A stretch of DNA of 64,000 nt from Agromyces subbeticus DSM 16689 (GTDB lineage Bacteria; Actinomycetota; Actinomycetes; Actinomycetales; Microbacteriaceae), in NCBI RefSeq assembly GCF_000421565.1, contig NZ_ATXG01000002.1, positions 248,001 to 312,000 on the forward strand. The letters run 5' to 3'. The translations under genes were made by a program, and so were the position numbers. This document shows, one piece after another, positions 18,584-30,430 of this stretch (positions are counted from its first letter, which is position 1; each line of letters opens with the position of its first letter). Below the pieces are notes generated by a model. That model was not told the DNA's origin, did not search any database, and was given only the letters and a program-made list of their open reading frames with translations.

Positions 18584-19209
18584 GCGACATCGAGAACACC
18601 GGCGAGATCCCCGCCGAACAGCCCAAGTCCGCCCCCGAAGACCGTGCCGTGGCCGGCCCCTTCGATGAGTCCGAGGCGAACCCGGTTCGACCGTACGTCG
18701 ACCTCGGCGGCGTGAAGGTGCTGCCGCGCGAAGGCCTGCACCTCCGGCTCGAGGTCGAGGAGGGCACGAAGCGAGTGGTCGCCATCGGACTCGACTACGC
18801 GAACTCGACGCTGCAGGTGCAGCCGTTCGCGGCCCCGCGCTCGAGTGGGCTGTGGCACGAGATCCGGGCGCAGATCGCCGACCAGATCGCTCGTCAGGGT
18901 GGCACCACCACCGTGCGCGAGGGCACCTTCGGCCCCGAGCTGCTCGCCCAGATCCCCGTCGCGGCCGGCGATGGCCAACAGGCCCAGCAGGGTCAGATGC
19001 GGCTCGCACGCTTCGTCGGTGTCGACGGGCCCCGCTGGTTCCTGCGCGGTGTCATCGCCGGAGAAGCGGCCGTCGACCCCGAGGCCGCGGCCAAGATCGA
19101 AGATCTCTTCCGCTCCGTCGTCGTCGTTCGCGGCAACACTCCGATGCCGCCGCGCGACCTCATCCCGTTGCGCATGCCCGCGTCCTCAACGGGCGCGCCC
19201 ACCGTGTGA
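18580..19209 (+). CDS. DUF3710 protein
   Basis: 209 residues from a GTG that overlaps the dut stop. After an acidic N-terminal stretch, the conserved domain runs from GPFDESEANPVRPYVDLGGVKVLPREGLHLRLEVEE to MPPRDLIPLRMP, with RFVGVDGPRWFLRGVIAG in the centre. The family is soluble, found next to dut across Actinobacteria and uncharacterised. Its last bases overlap the next start (GTGA), so translation of dut, DUF3710 and DUF3159 is coupled. Confidence 0.92.
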   Translation: MSDIENTGEIPAEQPKSAPEDRAVAGPFDESEANPVRPYVDLGGVKVLPREGLHLRLEVEEGTKRVVAIGLDYANSTLQVQPFAAPRSSGLWHEIRAQIADQIARQGGTTTVREGTFGPELLAQIPVAAGDGQQAQQGQMRLARFVGVDGPRWFLRGVIAGEAAVDPEAAAKIEDLFRSVVVVRGNTPMPPRDLIPLRMPASSTGAPTV

Positions 19210-20021
19210 CGCCGATGACGGATGCCACTGGGCCGTCGCGGCCCGGCGAAGACGAACGTTCGGATGCCGCTACCGACGACCAGCCCGCGGCAGCGGAGGC
19301 CGACGCGAGCGCCGGCGAGTTCGGCCGACAGTTCGCTGCGGCTGCTGAGAAGAGCGGACTCGGCGCGCTCGCGCGCGACGAGAAGCTGAGCGGCCGCGAC
19401 CTGCTGACCGCGGTCGGCGGTATTCGCGGCATCCTCGAGGCGCTGCTGCCCGGCCTCGTCTTCCTGGTGGTCTACAGCGGCCTCACGAGCTTCGCGGGGC
19501 AAGATGCTCAGGCGGCGCTCGTGCCGGCCCTCGCGGCATCCGTCGGCCTCGCCGTGGTCTTCACGGTCGTGCGGCTCGTCGCCAAGGGCCAGCCGACGCA
19601 GGCGATCGCCGGGCTCGTCGGCGTGCTCGCCTCTGCAGCACTCGCCCTCTGGTCGGGCGATGCCCGCGACAACTACGTGCTGGGGTTCTTCACGAACGCG
19701 GCGTACGCGGTCGCGCTTCTCGTCTCCCTCCTCGTCCGCTGGCCGGCCATCGGCCTCATCGTCGGGTTCCTGATGGGCGACGGCGTCGCGTGGCGCCACG
19801 ACAAGCGCAAGTACCGCGCCGCCCAGATCCTCACGCTCGTCTGGATCGGGCTGTTCGTCGCCCGCCTGGCCGTGCAGGTGCCGTTCTATCTCGTCGACAA
19901 CGTCGAGGCGCTCGGGGCCACGCGCCTGCTCATGGGCGTGCCGCTCTACGCACTCGTACTGGTCTTCTCCTGGCTCGTCGTGCGAGCGATCTACCCGTCA
20001 TCGGCGCGCACCGCCGAGTGA
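19206..20021 (+). CDS. DUF3159 polytopic membrane protein
   Basis: 271 residues from GTG 19206, which overlaps the DUF3710 stop; ATG 19215 is an alternative. An acidic, Ala-rich cytoplasmic segment (about 1-60) is followed by LLTAVGGIRGILEALLPGLVFLVVYS, the DUF3159 signature, and about six membrane helices, ending LVVRAIYPSSARTAE. Function unknown; family members accompany dut/DUF3710 in Actinobacteria. It is the last gene of the dut unit; a 20-bp palindrome starts 6 nt after its stop. Confidence 0.9.
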   Translation: MTPMTDATGPSRPGEDERSDAATDDQPAAAEADASAGEFGRQFAAAAEKSGLGALARDEKLSGRDLLTAVGGIRGILEALLPGLVFLVVYSGLTSFAGQDAQAALVPALAASVGLAVVFTVVRLVAKGQPTQAIAGLVGVLASAALALWSGDARDNYVLGFFTNAAYAVALLVSLLVRWPAIGLIVGFLMGDGVAWRHDKRKYRAAQILTLVWIGLFVARLAVQVPFYLVDNVEALGATRLLMGVPLYALVLVFSWLVVRAIYPSSARTAE

Positions 20022-20026
20022 TAGAG

Positions 20027-20046
20027 TTATCTCGACGTCGAGATAA
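20027..20046. promoter_or_regulatory. 20-bp perfect palindrome upstream of acnA (candidate operator)
   Basis: TTATCTCGAC followed by its exact reverse complement, centred between 20036 and 20037. The right end runs into TAAAAT (20044-20049), a plausible -10, so a bound repressor would block the aconitase promoter. The size and CTCGA/TCGAG arms suit a dimeric winged-helix regulator such as MarR; the regulator is not encoded nearby. Confidence 0.6.
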
Positions 20047-20177
20047 AATCGCACACCGTGCGAGGCCTGTCGGCCGGCAAGCGGCTTAGGTTACCCTTGC
20101 TGGAACAGCCCCATGTCCGACGGAGAAGATGGAGTGCCGCCTGCATGGCCGGCGGCATCCGCGAAGGAGAGGACATC

Positions 20178-22988
<2,811 letters not shown>

Positions 22989-23004
22989 TCGATCAGTAGG
23001 GAAT

Positions 23005-23035
23005 CGGGGCGGTCGGCGTTTCGCCGATCGCCCCG
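23005..23035 (+). terminator. Terminator after acnA
   Basis: A 14-bp stem with one G-T pair (arms 23005-23018 and 23022-23035) and a 3-nt loop, 17 nt after the acnA stop. Confidence 0.8.
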
Positions 23036-23117
23036 TTCTCTGCCCGGGTTCTCAGAGAGCCCGGCGTAGACTCGTTCCGTTCAGCGGCAGCGCCCGCGAT
23101 TCTCCGGAGGCCATTGC

Positions 23118-25067
23118 ATGACACTGCTCGAGACGATTTCGGGACCTCGTGATCTCGATGCGCTGAGTCCCGAACAGCTCGATCAGCTCGCGCGCGAGAT
23201 CCGCGAGTACCTGGTCGAGTCGGTCTCCAAGACCGGCGGTCATCTGGGCCCGAACCTCGGCGTCGTGGAGATGACGATCGCCATCCACCGGGTCTTCGAG
23301 TCACCGCGCGACTCGATCGTCTTCGACACCGGTCACCAGTCGTACGTGCACAAGCTCCTGACCGGTCGGCGCGACCTCTCCACCATCCGGCAGACCGGTG
23401 GCCTCGCCGGTTACCCGCAGCGCTCGGAGTCCGAGCACGACATCGTCGAGAGCTCCCATGCATCGAGCTCGCTGTCGTGGGCCGACGGAATCTCCCGGGC
23501 ATTCGAGATGACCGGTCAGCACGACCGGCACGTCGTCGCCGTGGTCGGCGATGGAGCGCTCACTGGCGGCATGACCTGGGAGGCGCTCAACAACATCTCC
23601 GACGACAACACGAGAAAGCTCGTGGTGGTCGTCAACGACAACGGGCGCTCGTATGCGCCGACGATCGGCGGCATGGCCCGCTTCCTCAACACGGTGCGCA
23701 CCAAGCAGACCTACCGCTCGTTGCACCTCTCGAGCCGTCAGGTGTTCGATCGCCTCGGCGCCCCGGCTCGTGCGTTCTATCGAGGCGTGCGCGGCGGCCT
23801 GCACGGCTTCCTCAGCCGGTTCACAGGCAATGAGGCGCTCTACTCGAATCTCGACATCAAGTACATCGGCCCGATCGACGGCCACGACGAGCACGCGATG
23901 GAAGAGGCGCTGCGACAGGCGAAGGACTATGGCGCGCCCGTCATCGTGCACGCCATCACCGACAAGGGCCGGGGATACGAGCCGGCGCTCCGCGATGCCG
24001 CCGACCAGTTCCACGCCGTCGGCCAGATCGATCCGGAGACCGGCGAGTCCCTCGAGACCGCCTCGGCTCCGTCATGGACGAGCGTCTTCGCCGACGAGCT
24101 CATGCACCTCGCCGAGGGCAACGACCGCCTCGTCGGCATCACGGCGGCGATGCTGCGCCCCACCGGTCTGCACCGCATGGCCGAACGGTTCCCGAGCCGC
24201 GTCTTCGACGTCGGCATCGCCGAGCAGCATGCGGCGACCTCTGCCGCCGGCCTCGCCTTCGGCGGACTGCACCCGGTCGTCGCGGTCTACGCGACCTTCA
24301 TCAACCGTGCGTTCGACCAGGTCCTGATGGATGTCGCGCTGCACAAGGCCGGCGTCACCTTCGTGCTCGACCGGGCGGGAGTCACCGGGCCCGACGGCCC
24401 GAGCCACCACGGTGTGTGGGATCTGTCGATCCTGCAGGTGGTGCCCGGCATCCGCATCGCGGCTCCGCGCGATTCGATCCGACTGGTCGAAGAGCTCGGT
24501 GAAGCCGTGCTCGTCGACGACGCGCCGACCGTCATCCGCTTCCCGAAGGGCACCGTCGGCACCGACTTCGACGCGGTGCGCCGCACCGGCGACGGCGTCG
24601 ACGTGCTCGCCGAATCCGACCGCAGGGATGTGCTCATCGTCACTGTCGGCCCGATGGCCGCCACGGGGCTGCAGGTCGCCGCGCGGCTCGAGGCGCAGGG
24701 CATCGGCGCAACCGTGGTCGATCCCCGCTGGGTCGTGCCTGTACCGCGCAGCGTCATCGACCTCGCCGCCGACTATCGCATCGTCGTGAGCATCGAAGAC
24801 GGCATCCGGGTCGGCGGCATCGGCACGAGAATCCGACAAGATCTTCGTGAGGCGGGCGTCGACACGGCGGTCACCGAACTCGGGCTGCCCGACGAGTTCC
24901 TCGATCACGGCTCCCGTGCCGACATCCTCGAACGGGTCGGCCTGACGCCCCAGCACATCGCTCGAGATGTCACCGCGATGGTGCTCGGTTCGAAGCTGCC
25001 GCACGCGCGCGGCGTCGGCGTCGAGGCCGGTGTACCGACAGATACGAGCCCGCAGCCGCGCGTCTGA
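23118..25067 (+). CDS. dxs: 1-deoxy-D-xylulose-5-phosphate synthase
   Basis: 649 residues. A thiamine-diphosphate enzyme that condenses pyruvate and glyceraldehyde 3-phosphate, the first step of the MEP isoprenoid pathway. Visible signatures are SKTGGHLGPNLGVVE (active-site His), DTGHQSYVHKLLTGR, the TPP motif GDGALTGGMTWEALNN...NDN, and the transketolase-like central domain with DVGIAEQHA (catalytic Glu) and YATFINRAFDQ. ATG 23118 follows TCTCCGGAGG at good distance. It is a single gene between two terminators. Confidence 0.97.
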   Translation: MTLLETISGPRDLDALSPEQLDQLAREIREYLVESVSKTGGHLGPNLGVVEMTIAIHRVFESPRDSIVFDTGHQSYVHKLLTGRRDLSTIRQTGGLAGYPQRSESEHDIVESSHASSSLSWADGISRAFEMTGQHDRHVVAVVGDGALTGGMTWEALNNISDDNTRKLVVVVNDNGRSYAPTIGGMARFLNTVRTKQTYRSLHLSSRQVFDRLGAPARAFYRGVRGGLHGFLSRFTGNEALYSNLDIKYIGPIDGHDEHAMEEALRQAKDYGAPVIVHAITDKGRGYEPALRDAADQFHAVGQIDPETGESLETASAPSWTSVFADELMHLAEGNDRLVGITAAMLRPTGLHRMAERFPSRVFDVGIAEQHAATSAAGLAFGGLHPVVAVYATFINRAFDQVLMDVALHKAGVTFVLDRAGVTGPDGPSHHGVWDLSILQVVPGIRIAAPRDSIRLVEELGEAVLVDDAPTVIRFPKGTVGTDFDAVRRTGDGVDVLAESDRRDVLIVTVGPMAATGLQVAARLEAQGIGATVVDPRWVVPVPRSVIDLAADYRIVVSIEDGIRVGGIGTRIRQDLREAGVDTAVTELGLPDEFLDHGSRADILERVGLTPQHIARDVTAMVLGSKLPHARGVGVEAGVPTDTSPQPRV

Positions 25068-25107
25068 CGCGACGCGCCCGGCGCTCCCGCCGCCTGCCCA
25101 ACGAAGA

Positions 25108-25135
25108 ACGGCCCTCGGCATGCGCCGAGGGCCGT
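25108..25135. terminator. Bidirectional terminator between dxs and the FadB-like gene
   Basis: A perfect 12-bp stem (25108-25119 / 25124-25135) with a 4-nt loop sits between convergent genes. It can serve both strands. Confidence 0.8.
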
Positions 25136-25150
25136 CGTCTTCGTGGGATG

Positions 25151-27292
25151 CTAGGCGCCCACGCCCGTGATCATCGGGTGGTGGAAGGTGTCGCCGAATA
25201 CGCGCTCGGAGGCACCGACGCGGTCGAGGTACGGCGTGAGACCGCCCATCTGGAACGGGAACCCAGCGCCGAGCACCATGCAGAGGTCGATGTCTTCTGC
25301 TGCCTCGACGACGCCGCCGTCGAGCATCAGTCGCACCTCGCGGGCGAGACCGTCTTGCAGCGCGATGAGGATCTCGTCGGCCGTCCGGCTGTTCTTGCCG
25401 CCGGCGACGATCTTCATCGCGCCCTTGTCGAAGCCCTTGACGCGGCCCTTGTCGTCTTTCTCGAGGAGCTTGCCGTAGGCGGCGAGCTTGTGCAGGTTCT
25501 CGCTGCGGTAGAACCGATCGGGGAACGCTGCGTGGTGCGTGTCGAGCACGTGCGCGCCGACCTTGAGGCCCACGAGGTCGAGCAGCGCCGAGGGCGCCAT
25601 CGGCAGGCCGAGGGGCGCGATCGCCTCGTCGACGGTCTGGAACGAGGTGCCCTCGTCGACCGCGCGCATCGCCTCGCCGAGCAGCACCGCGAGCAGACGG
25701 TTGACGACGAATCCGGGGGTGTCGGCTGTGATGACGGCGTTCTTCCGCAGGTTCTTCGCGGCGACCATGGCCGTCGAGAGCGTCGCCTCGTCGGTGTGCG
25801 GCGTCTTCACGACCTCGATCAGCGGCATCACCGCGACCGGGGTGAAGAAGTGGAAGCCCACGAGCCGCTCGGGGTGGGCGAGCTTGGCACCGATCTGCTC
25901 GACCGAGAGCGACGAGGTGTTCGTCGCCAGCACGGCCTCGGGCGAGATGTGCTGCTCGACCTCGGCGAAGACGTTCTGCTTGATCTCGAGCTCCTCGAAC
26001 ACGGCCTCGATGACCCAGTCGCAATCGGCGAAGTCGGCCTTGTCGACGGTGCCGGTGACGAGCGCCTTGAGCCGGTTCGACTCGTCGGGGGAGATGCGGC
26101 CCTTCTCGAGGAGCTTGTCGATCTCTTCGGCGATGTAGGCCACGCCCTTGTCGACGCGCGCCTGGTCGATGTCGGTGATCACGACGGGAACCCGGAGGCG
26201 GCGCACGAAGAGCAGCGCGAGCTGGCTCGCCATGTAGCCGGCGCCGAGCACGCCGACCTTGGTGACCTTCTTCGCGAGCGCCTTGTCGGGTGCGCCGGCC
26301 GGCCGCTTCGTTCGCTTCTGCACGAGGTTGAAGGCGTAGATCGATGCATGCAGCTGGTCGCCGCCGATGAGCTCGGTGAGCACCTCGTCTTCTCGTTGGA
26401 ACCCCTCGGCGCGAGTGCCGCTCTTGGCGGCCTTCATGAGGTCGAGTGCGGCGTAGGGCGACTTCGGGATCGAACCGATGCGGCTCTTCAGCATCTTGGT
26501 CGCGATGCCGATCGCTGCGTCCCACTTGACGAGGCGCTCGACCTTGCCCGGTTCGTTCGGCCGCTTGACCTTGATCCGTCCGGAGACCACGTCGTCGGCC
26601 CAGCGGATGGAGTCTTCGAGGTAACTGACCGACGGGAAGATCGCATCGGCGATGCCGAGGTCGAACGCGTCCTGCCCCTTGAGGGTACGGTTCTGCTTCA
26701 ACGGATTCTCGATCACGACCTTGAGGGCGTTCTCGATGCCGATGAGGTTCGGCAGGATGGTCGCGCCGCCCCAGCCGGGGATGAGCCCGAGGAAGACCTC
26801 GGGCAGCGCGAGCGCGGGCGCCGAGGCATCCACCGTGCGGTAGTCGGCGTGCAGGCCGATCTCGAGCCCGCCGCCGAGCGCGAGGCCGTTGTAGAACACG
26901 AACGAGGGCACGCCGACCTCGCCGAGCTTCGCGAGCGCGAAGTGGCCGAGCTGCACGAATTTCTTCGCGGTCTCCTTGTCGGGGATCTCGGCGACCTTCG
27001 AGAGATCGGCTCCGGCGGCGAGGATGAACGGCTTTCCGGTGACGGCGACCCCGTCGATCTCGCCGGCGGCGGCGCGCGCCTTCAGCTCGTCGAGCGTCTT
27101 CGCGTACTCGAGGAGCGTGGCGGCACCGAGCGTGTTGGGCCGGGTGTGGTCGCGTCCGTTGTCGAGCGTCAGAAGGGCGAGGGTCTTGCCGCCCGAGAGC
27201 GGAACGTCGCGCACGTACGAATGCGTGACGACCTCGTCGTCGCCTGCGAGGGCGACCAGCGAGTCGAAGTCGATCTTCGTGTAGTCGGTCAT
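25151..27292 (-). CDS. Multifunctional enoyl-CoA hydratase / 3-hydroxyacyl-CoA dehydrogenase (FadB-like)
   Basis: 713 residues from ATG 27292. The N-terminal crotonase domain (about 1-300) has AAGADLSKVAE and the oxyanion segment NGLALGGGLEIGLHADYR. It is followed by an NAD-binding domain beginning KVGVLGAGYMASQLA (about 365) with IEAVFEELEIKQNVF and NTSSLSVEQIGAKLAHPERLVGFHFFTPV, and a C-terminal dimerisation domain (TPGFVVNRLLAVLLGEAMR). It hydrates enoyl-CoA and oxidises the product in fatty-acid beta-oxidation. Its ATG overlaps the TGA of the thiolase gene by one base, so the two form a coupled FadAB-type pair. Confidence 0.95.
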   Translation of the reverse strand: MTDYTKIDFDSLVALAGDDEVVTHSYVRDVPLSGGKTLALLTLDNGRDHTRPNTLGAATLLEYAKTLDELKARAAAGEIDGVAVTGKPFILAAGADLSKVAEIPDKETAKKFVQLGHFALAKLGEVGVPSFVFYNGLALGGGLEIGLHADYRTVDASAPALALPEVFLGLIPGWGGATILPNLIGIENALKVVIENPLKQNRTLKGQDAFDLGIADAIFPSVSYLEDSIRWADDVVSGRIKVKRPNEPGKVERLVKWDAAIGIATKMLKSRIGSIPKSPYAALDLMKAAKSGTRAEGFQREDEVLTELIGGDQLHASIYAFNLVQKRTKRPAGAPDKALAKKVTKVGVLGAGYMASQLALLFVRRLRVPVVITDIDQARVDKGVAYIAEEIDKLLEKGRISPDESNRLKALVTGTVDKADFADCDWVIEAVFEELEIKQNVFAEVEQHISPEAVLATNTSSLSVEQIGAKLAHPERLVGFHFFTPVAVMPLIEVVKTPHTDEATLSTAMVAAKNLRKNAVITADTPGFVVNRLLAVLLGEAMRAVDEGTSFQTVDEAIAPLGLPMAPSALLDLVGLKVGAHVLDTHHAAFPDRFYRSENLHKLAAYGKLLEKDDKGRVKGFDKGAMKIVAGGKNSRTADEILIALQDGLAREVRLMLDGGVVEAAEDIDLCMVLGAGFPFQMGGLTPYLDRVGASERVFGDTFHHPMITGVGA

Positions 27293-28497
27293 CAGGCCTT
27301 CTTCGCCTTCTTGTTGAAGTTCGGGTTCTCCCAGATCATGGTGCCGCCCTGGCCGAGGCCGACGCACATGCTCGTGATGCCGTACCGAACGTCGGGCCGC
27401 TCGGTGAACTGGCTCGCGAGCTGGTTCATCAGGCGCACGCCGGAAGAGGCGAGCGGGTGACCGACGGCGATGGCGCCGCCCCACGGGTTGACGCGGGGGT
27501 CGTCGTCGGCGATGCCGTAGTGATCCATGAACGAGAGCACCTGCACCGCGAACGCCTCGTTCATCTCGAACAGGTCGATGTCGTCGATCGAGAGGCCGGC
27601 CTTGCGCAGTGCCTTCTCGGTGGCGGGAATCGGGCCGATGCCCATGATCTCGGGGTCGACGCCGGCGAAGGCGAAGCTCACGAGCTTCATCTTCGGGGTG
27701 AGGCCGAGCTCTTTGGCTGCGGCACCGGAGGCGAGGATCGCCGCCGTCGCGCCGTCGTTCAGTCCAGAGGCGTTGCCCGCGGTGATGCGGCCGTGGGGCC
27801 GGAACGGCGTCTTCAGCGCGGCCAGGCCCTCGAGCGTCGTCTCGGGTCGCATGACCTCGTCGCGCGTCGCCAGGCCCCAGCCCTCGTCGGTGCGGATCGC
27901 GACCGGCACGAGGTCTTGCTGGATCTTGCCCGCGGCGTAGGCGGCGGCCGTCTTCTGCTGGCTCGCCAGAGCGTAGCGGTCGCTGCGCTCCTTGGTGAGC
28001 TGCGGGAATCGATCGTGGATTCGCTCGGCGGTGGCGCCCATCACGAGGGCGTCTTCGCCCACGAGCTTCTCGGTGAGGAATCGCGGGTTGGGGTCGACGC
28101 CCGAGCCCATCGGGTGGTGGCCCATGTGCTCGACGCCACCGGCGATCGCGAGGTCGTACATGCCGAAGCCGATCGAGCCCGACATCATGGCCGCGGCCGT
28201 CATGGCCCCGGCGCACATGCGGTCGATGGAGAAACCCGGCACGGTCTTCGGGAGGCCGGCGAGGATCGCCGCCGTACGGCCGAGCGTGAGGCCCTGGTCG
28301 CCGGTCTGGGTCGTCGCCGCGATCGCGACATCGTCGATGCGGTCCTTCGGAACGTTCGGATTGCGCTCGATGAGTCCGACGATCGCCTTGACGACGAGAT
28401 CGTCGGCACGGGTGTTCCAGTACATGCCCTTGTCGCCGGCCTTGCCGAACGGGGTGCGGACCCCATCGACGAACACGACTTCAGCTTGATCAGCCAC
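27292..28497 (-). CDS. Acetyl-CoA acyltransferase (thiolase, FadA-like)
   Basis: 401 residues from GTG 28497 (MADQAEVVFVDGVRTPFGKAG, the usual start of close relatives); GTG 28509 would add four residues. The nucleophile is Cys95 in SIDRMCAGAMT. The acid/base residues are His in AVGHPLASSG and Cys in TSMCVGLGQGG. NEAFAVQVL is also present. It cleaves 3-ketoacyl-CoA to acetyl-CoA and shortened acyl-CoA and works with the downstream multifunctional enzyme, to which it is translationally coupled (TGATG). Confidence 0.95.
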   Translation of the reverse strand: MADQAEVVFVDGVRTPFGKAGDKGMYWNTRADDLVVKAIVGLIERNPNVPKDRIDDVAIAATTQTGDQGLTLGRTAAILAGLPKTVPGFSIDRMCAGAMTAAAMMSGSIGFGMYDLAIAGGVEHMGHHPMGSGVDPNPRFLTEKLVGEDALVMGATAERIHDRFPQLTKERSDRYALASQQKTAAAYAAGKIQQDLVPVAIRTDEGWGLATRDEVMRPETTLEGLAALKTPFRPHGRITAGNASGLNDGATAAILASGAAAKELGLTPKMKLVSFAFAGVDPEIMGIGPIPATEKALRKAGLSIDDIDLFEMNEAFAVQVLSFMDHYGIADDDPRVNPWGGAIAVGHPLASSGVRLMNQLASQFTERPDVRYGITSMCVGLGQGGTMIWENPNFNKKAKKA

Positions 28498-28573
28498 GCT
28501 GCAGCTCACTTTCGATCAGGATGTCTCGATCCTACGAACGCCGCTGAGGAGCCGCTGAATCGCTTGACGGAAC

Positions 28574-29770
28574 CTACGAAGCGTCGGAGGTGGCATCCTC
28601 GAGCGATTGTGCGGCCTCCACAAATGCATCGGCGATTAACTGTGAGGTTGCCGCAACCTGCCAGCGACGCGCGCCGAGCGCGAGCAGGGCCTCGCCGATC
28701 GACGCGGCGCTCGCCTCCTCGGGCGGAGTCCAGGCGACGCGACGAAGGTGATCCGGAGTCAGCAGGTTCTCGACGGGCATGTCGAGTTGCTCGGCGGCCT
28801 CGGTGATGGCGACCTTCGCGACACGCAAGCGGGCGTCGGCGTCGGGATGCCGCGCTGCCCACGCACGCGGCGGTGGCGGGGCATCGCTCGGTACCCGTAC
28901 GGCCGGGAGGTCGGTCGTCGTGAGGCCGCGTTCGACCGCGCTCCACCATCGATCGAGTTCGGTGCGACTCGCGCGACCGTTGAACTCGCGCAGGTCGGCG
29001 AGCGCGCGCCGGGTCGACGGCAACGACCGGGCGACCGCGAGGAGCGAGGCATCCGGCACCAGGCGGCCGGGCGCGACATCCAGCTCGGTCGCGAGCTCGT
29101 CGCGAGAGAGCCACAGCTCGCGGGCGACGGCGAGGTTGCGGGGGCTGCGCATCGCGTGGATGCCGGAGAGTCGACGCCAGGGCTCGGCGGCCGCGGGCTT
29201 CGCGGCGCGGTGCAGCACGGCATCGAACTCCTCGTCGGCGAGTTCGGCCTTGCCCGTCTCGGCGAGCTTCGCACCGAGCTTCTCGCGCACGTCGACGAGG
29301 AGCTCGACGTCGAGGGCCGCGTACTTCAGCCACGATTGCGGCAGCGGGCGCGTCGACCAGTCGGAGGCCGAGTGCTCCTTGGCGAGCTTGATGTCGAGCA
29401 GCTCTTCGACGACCGATGCGAGGCCGACCCTCGGCATGCCGAGCAGGCGAGCCGCGAGTTCGGTGTCGAAGATGCGGTCGGGGTCGAGTCCGACCTCGCG
29501 GAGGCAGGCGAGGTCTTGACTGGCGGCATGGAGGATCCACTCCTCAGCATGGATGCCGTCTTGAAGCACCGAGAAGTCGGGGATCTGCGGCGGATCGAAG
29601 AGGAAGGTTCCTGCGCCGCGGCGATACATCTGGATCAGGTACGCCCGCTGCGAATAGCGGAAACCGCTCGCACGCTCGGCGTCGACCGCGATGGGTCCCT
29701 CGCCATCGAGAAGCCGCCGCACCGCTTCATCGAAGGCGGCGGGAGTCTCGATCACCTGGAATTCATCCAC
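28574..29770 (-). CDS. rnd: Ribonuclease D family 3'-5' exonuclease
   Basis: 398 residues. The DEDD exonuclease domain starts with PIAVDAERASGFRYSQRAYLIQM (the first Asp/Glu pair), continues with HAASQDLACLREVGL and FDTELAARLLG, and has the Tyr-type motif YAALDVELL. An HRDC domain follows at about 215-295 (RSPRNLAVARELWLSRDELATELDVAPGRLVPDASLLAVA). RNase D trims tRNA and other stable RNA 3' ends. Its start overlaps the end of the DUF3000 gene by 8 bp, a pairing that is conserved in Actinobacteria. Confidence 0.95.
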   Translation of the reverse strand: MDEFQVIETPAAFDEAVRRLLDGEGPIAVDAERASGFRYSQRAYLIQMYRRGAGTFLFDPPQIPDFSVLQDGIHAEEWILHAASQDLACLREVGLDPDRIFDTELAARLLGMPRVGLASVVEELLDIKLAKEHSASDWSTRPLPQSWLKYAALDVELLVDVREKLGAKLAETGKAELADEEFDAVLHRAAKPAAAEPWRRLSGIHAMRSPRNLAVARELWLSRDELATELDVAPGRLVPDASLLAVARSLPSTRRALADLREFNGRASRTELDRWWSAVERGLTTTDLPAVRVPSDAPPPPRAWAARHPDADARLRVAKVAITEAAEQLDMPVENLLTPDHLRRVAWTPPEEASAASIGEALLALGARRWQVAATSQLIADAFVEAAQSLEDATSDAS

Positions 29771-30350
29771 GGTTCGACCTCCGACGTGGCAGGGCGGTCA
29801 CCCCCTCTGATCGGGGCGGAAGTCCTGCGAGCATGCACAACAATTCTCCCCAGCCTTCCACATGCGGGCCGATCGCCGCGTCGAGGGGCGTCCACGAGGC
29901 CCGCAACTCGATCTGGGCGCCGTCGCCCTGACGCGCCAGCTCGCCGAACCCGGTGGAGAGGATCTTCGTCGCCGTGCCCGACGCGGCGATGTAGCGAGCG
30001 CCGCGTGCATCGAGCGCGTCGACCAGCCACGACCAGGCCACGTCGGCCAGGAACGGGTCGAGGCCGATGTCGGTCTCGAGCGGTGCTTGCGCGAAGCAGA
30101 CGACCCTGAAGCTGCCGCCCCACGCCTCGGGCTCGCTCGCATCGTGCAGGAGCACGAAGCGACCGGTTCCGAGTTCGGAATCCTCGTGACGGCTCGGCGT
30201 GACGTCGGCCGAGAGGGCGACGGCGTTCGGCGCGAGCGAGCCCGGCGCCGGAATCTCGGAGATACGCAATTCCGCTCGGGGAACAGCCGCCCGCAACGAA
30301 TCGAGGGCGGCCGCGAACTCTGGGGGGAGCGGAGGCGCTGAGTCGGGCAC
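29763..30350 (-). CDS. DUF3000 protein
   Basis: 195 residues from GTG 30350. The conserved domain includes PPLPPEFAAALDSLRAAVPRAELRISEIPAP, GRFVLLHDASEPEAWGGSFRVVCFAQAPLETDIGLDPFLADVAWSWLVDAL and the C-terminal HVEGWGELLCMLAGLPP. Soluble, no catalytic motif recognised, function unknown. Always or nearly always adjacent to rnd in this phylum. It heads the unit and is probably read from a leaderless mRNA (TAGTCT at 30357-30362). Confidence 0.92.
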   Translation of the reverse strand: MPDSAPPLPPEFAAALDSLRAAVPRAELRISEIPAPGSLAPNAVALSADVTPSRHEDSELGTGRFVLLHDASEPEAWGGSFRVVCFAQAPLETDIGLDPFLADVAWSWLVDALDARGARYIAASGTATKILSTGFGELARQGDGAQIELRASWTPLDAAIGPHVEGWGELLCMLAGLPPRSEGVTALPRRRSNRG

Positions 30351-30356
30351 GACTGC

Positions 30357-30362
30357 AGACTA
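30357..30362 (-). promoter_or_regulatory. -10 box (TAGTCT) for leaderless DUF3000-rnd transcript
   Basis: On the minus strand TAGTCT is followed by 6 nt (GCAGTC) and the GTG start; no ribosome site is visible. Confidence 0.5.
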
Positions 30363-30430
30363 GAGTCTCGACTACGGGGGATGTCGGCGGCACGCCGCGG
30401 CACACCGAACGGTGACTTCGGGAGGAACGG

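Noticed and set aside
20086..20104. TTAGGTTA followed by CCCT, similar to an iron (DtxR/IdeR) box upstream of acnA
   Set aside because: Only 12 of 19 positions fit the consensus I know and the right half is not a palindrome partner, so it is below what I would call.
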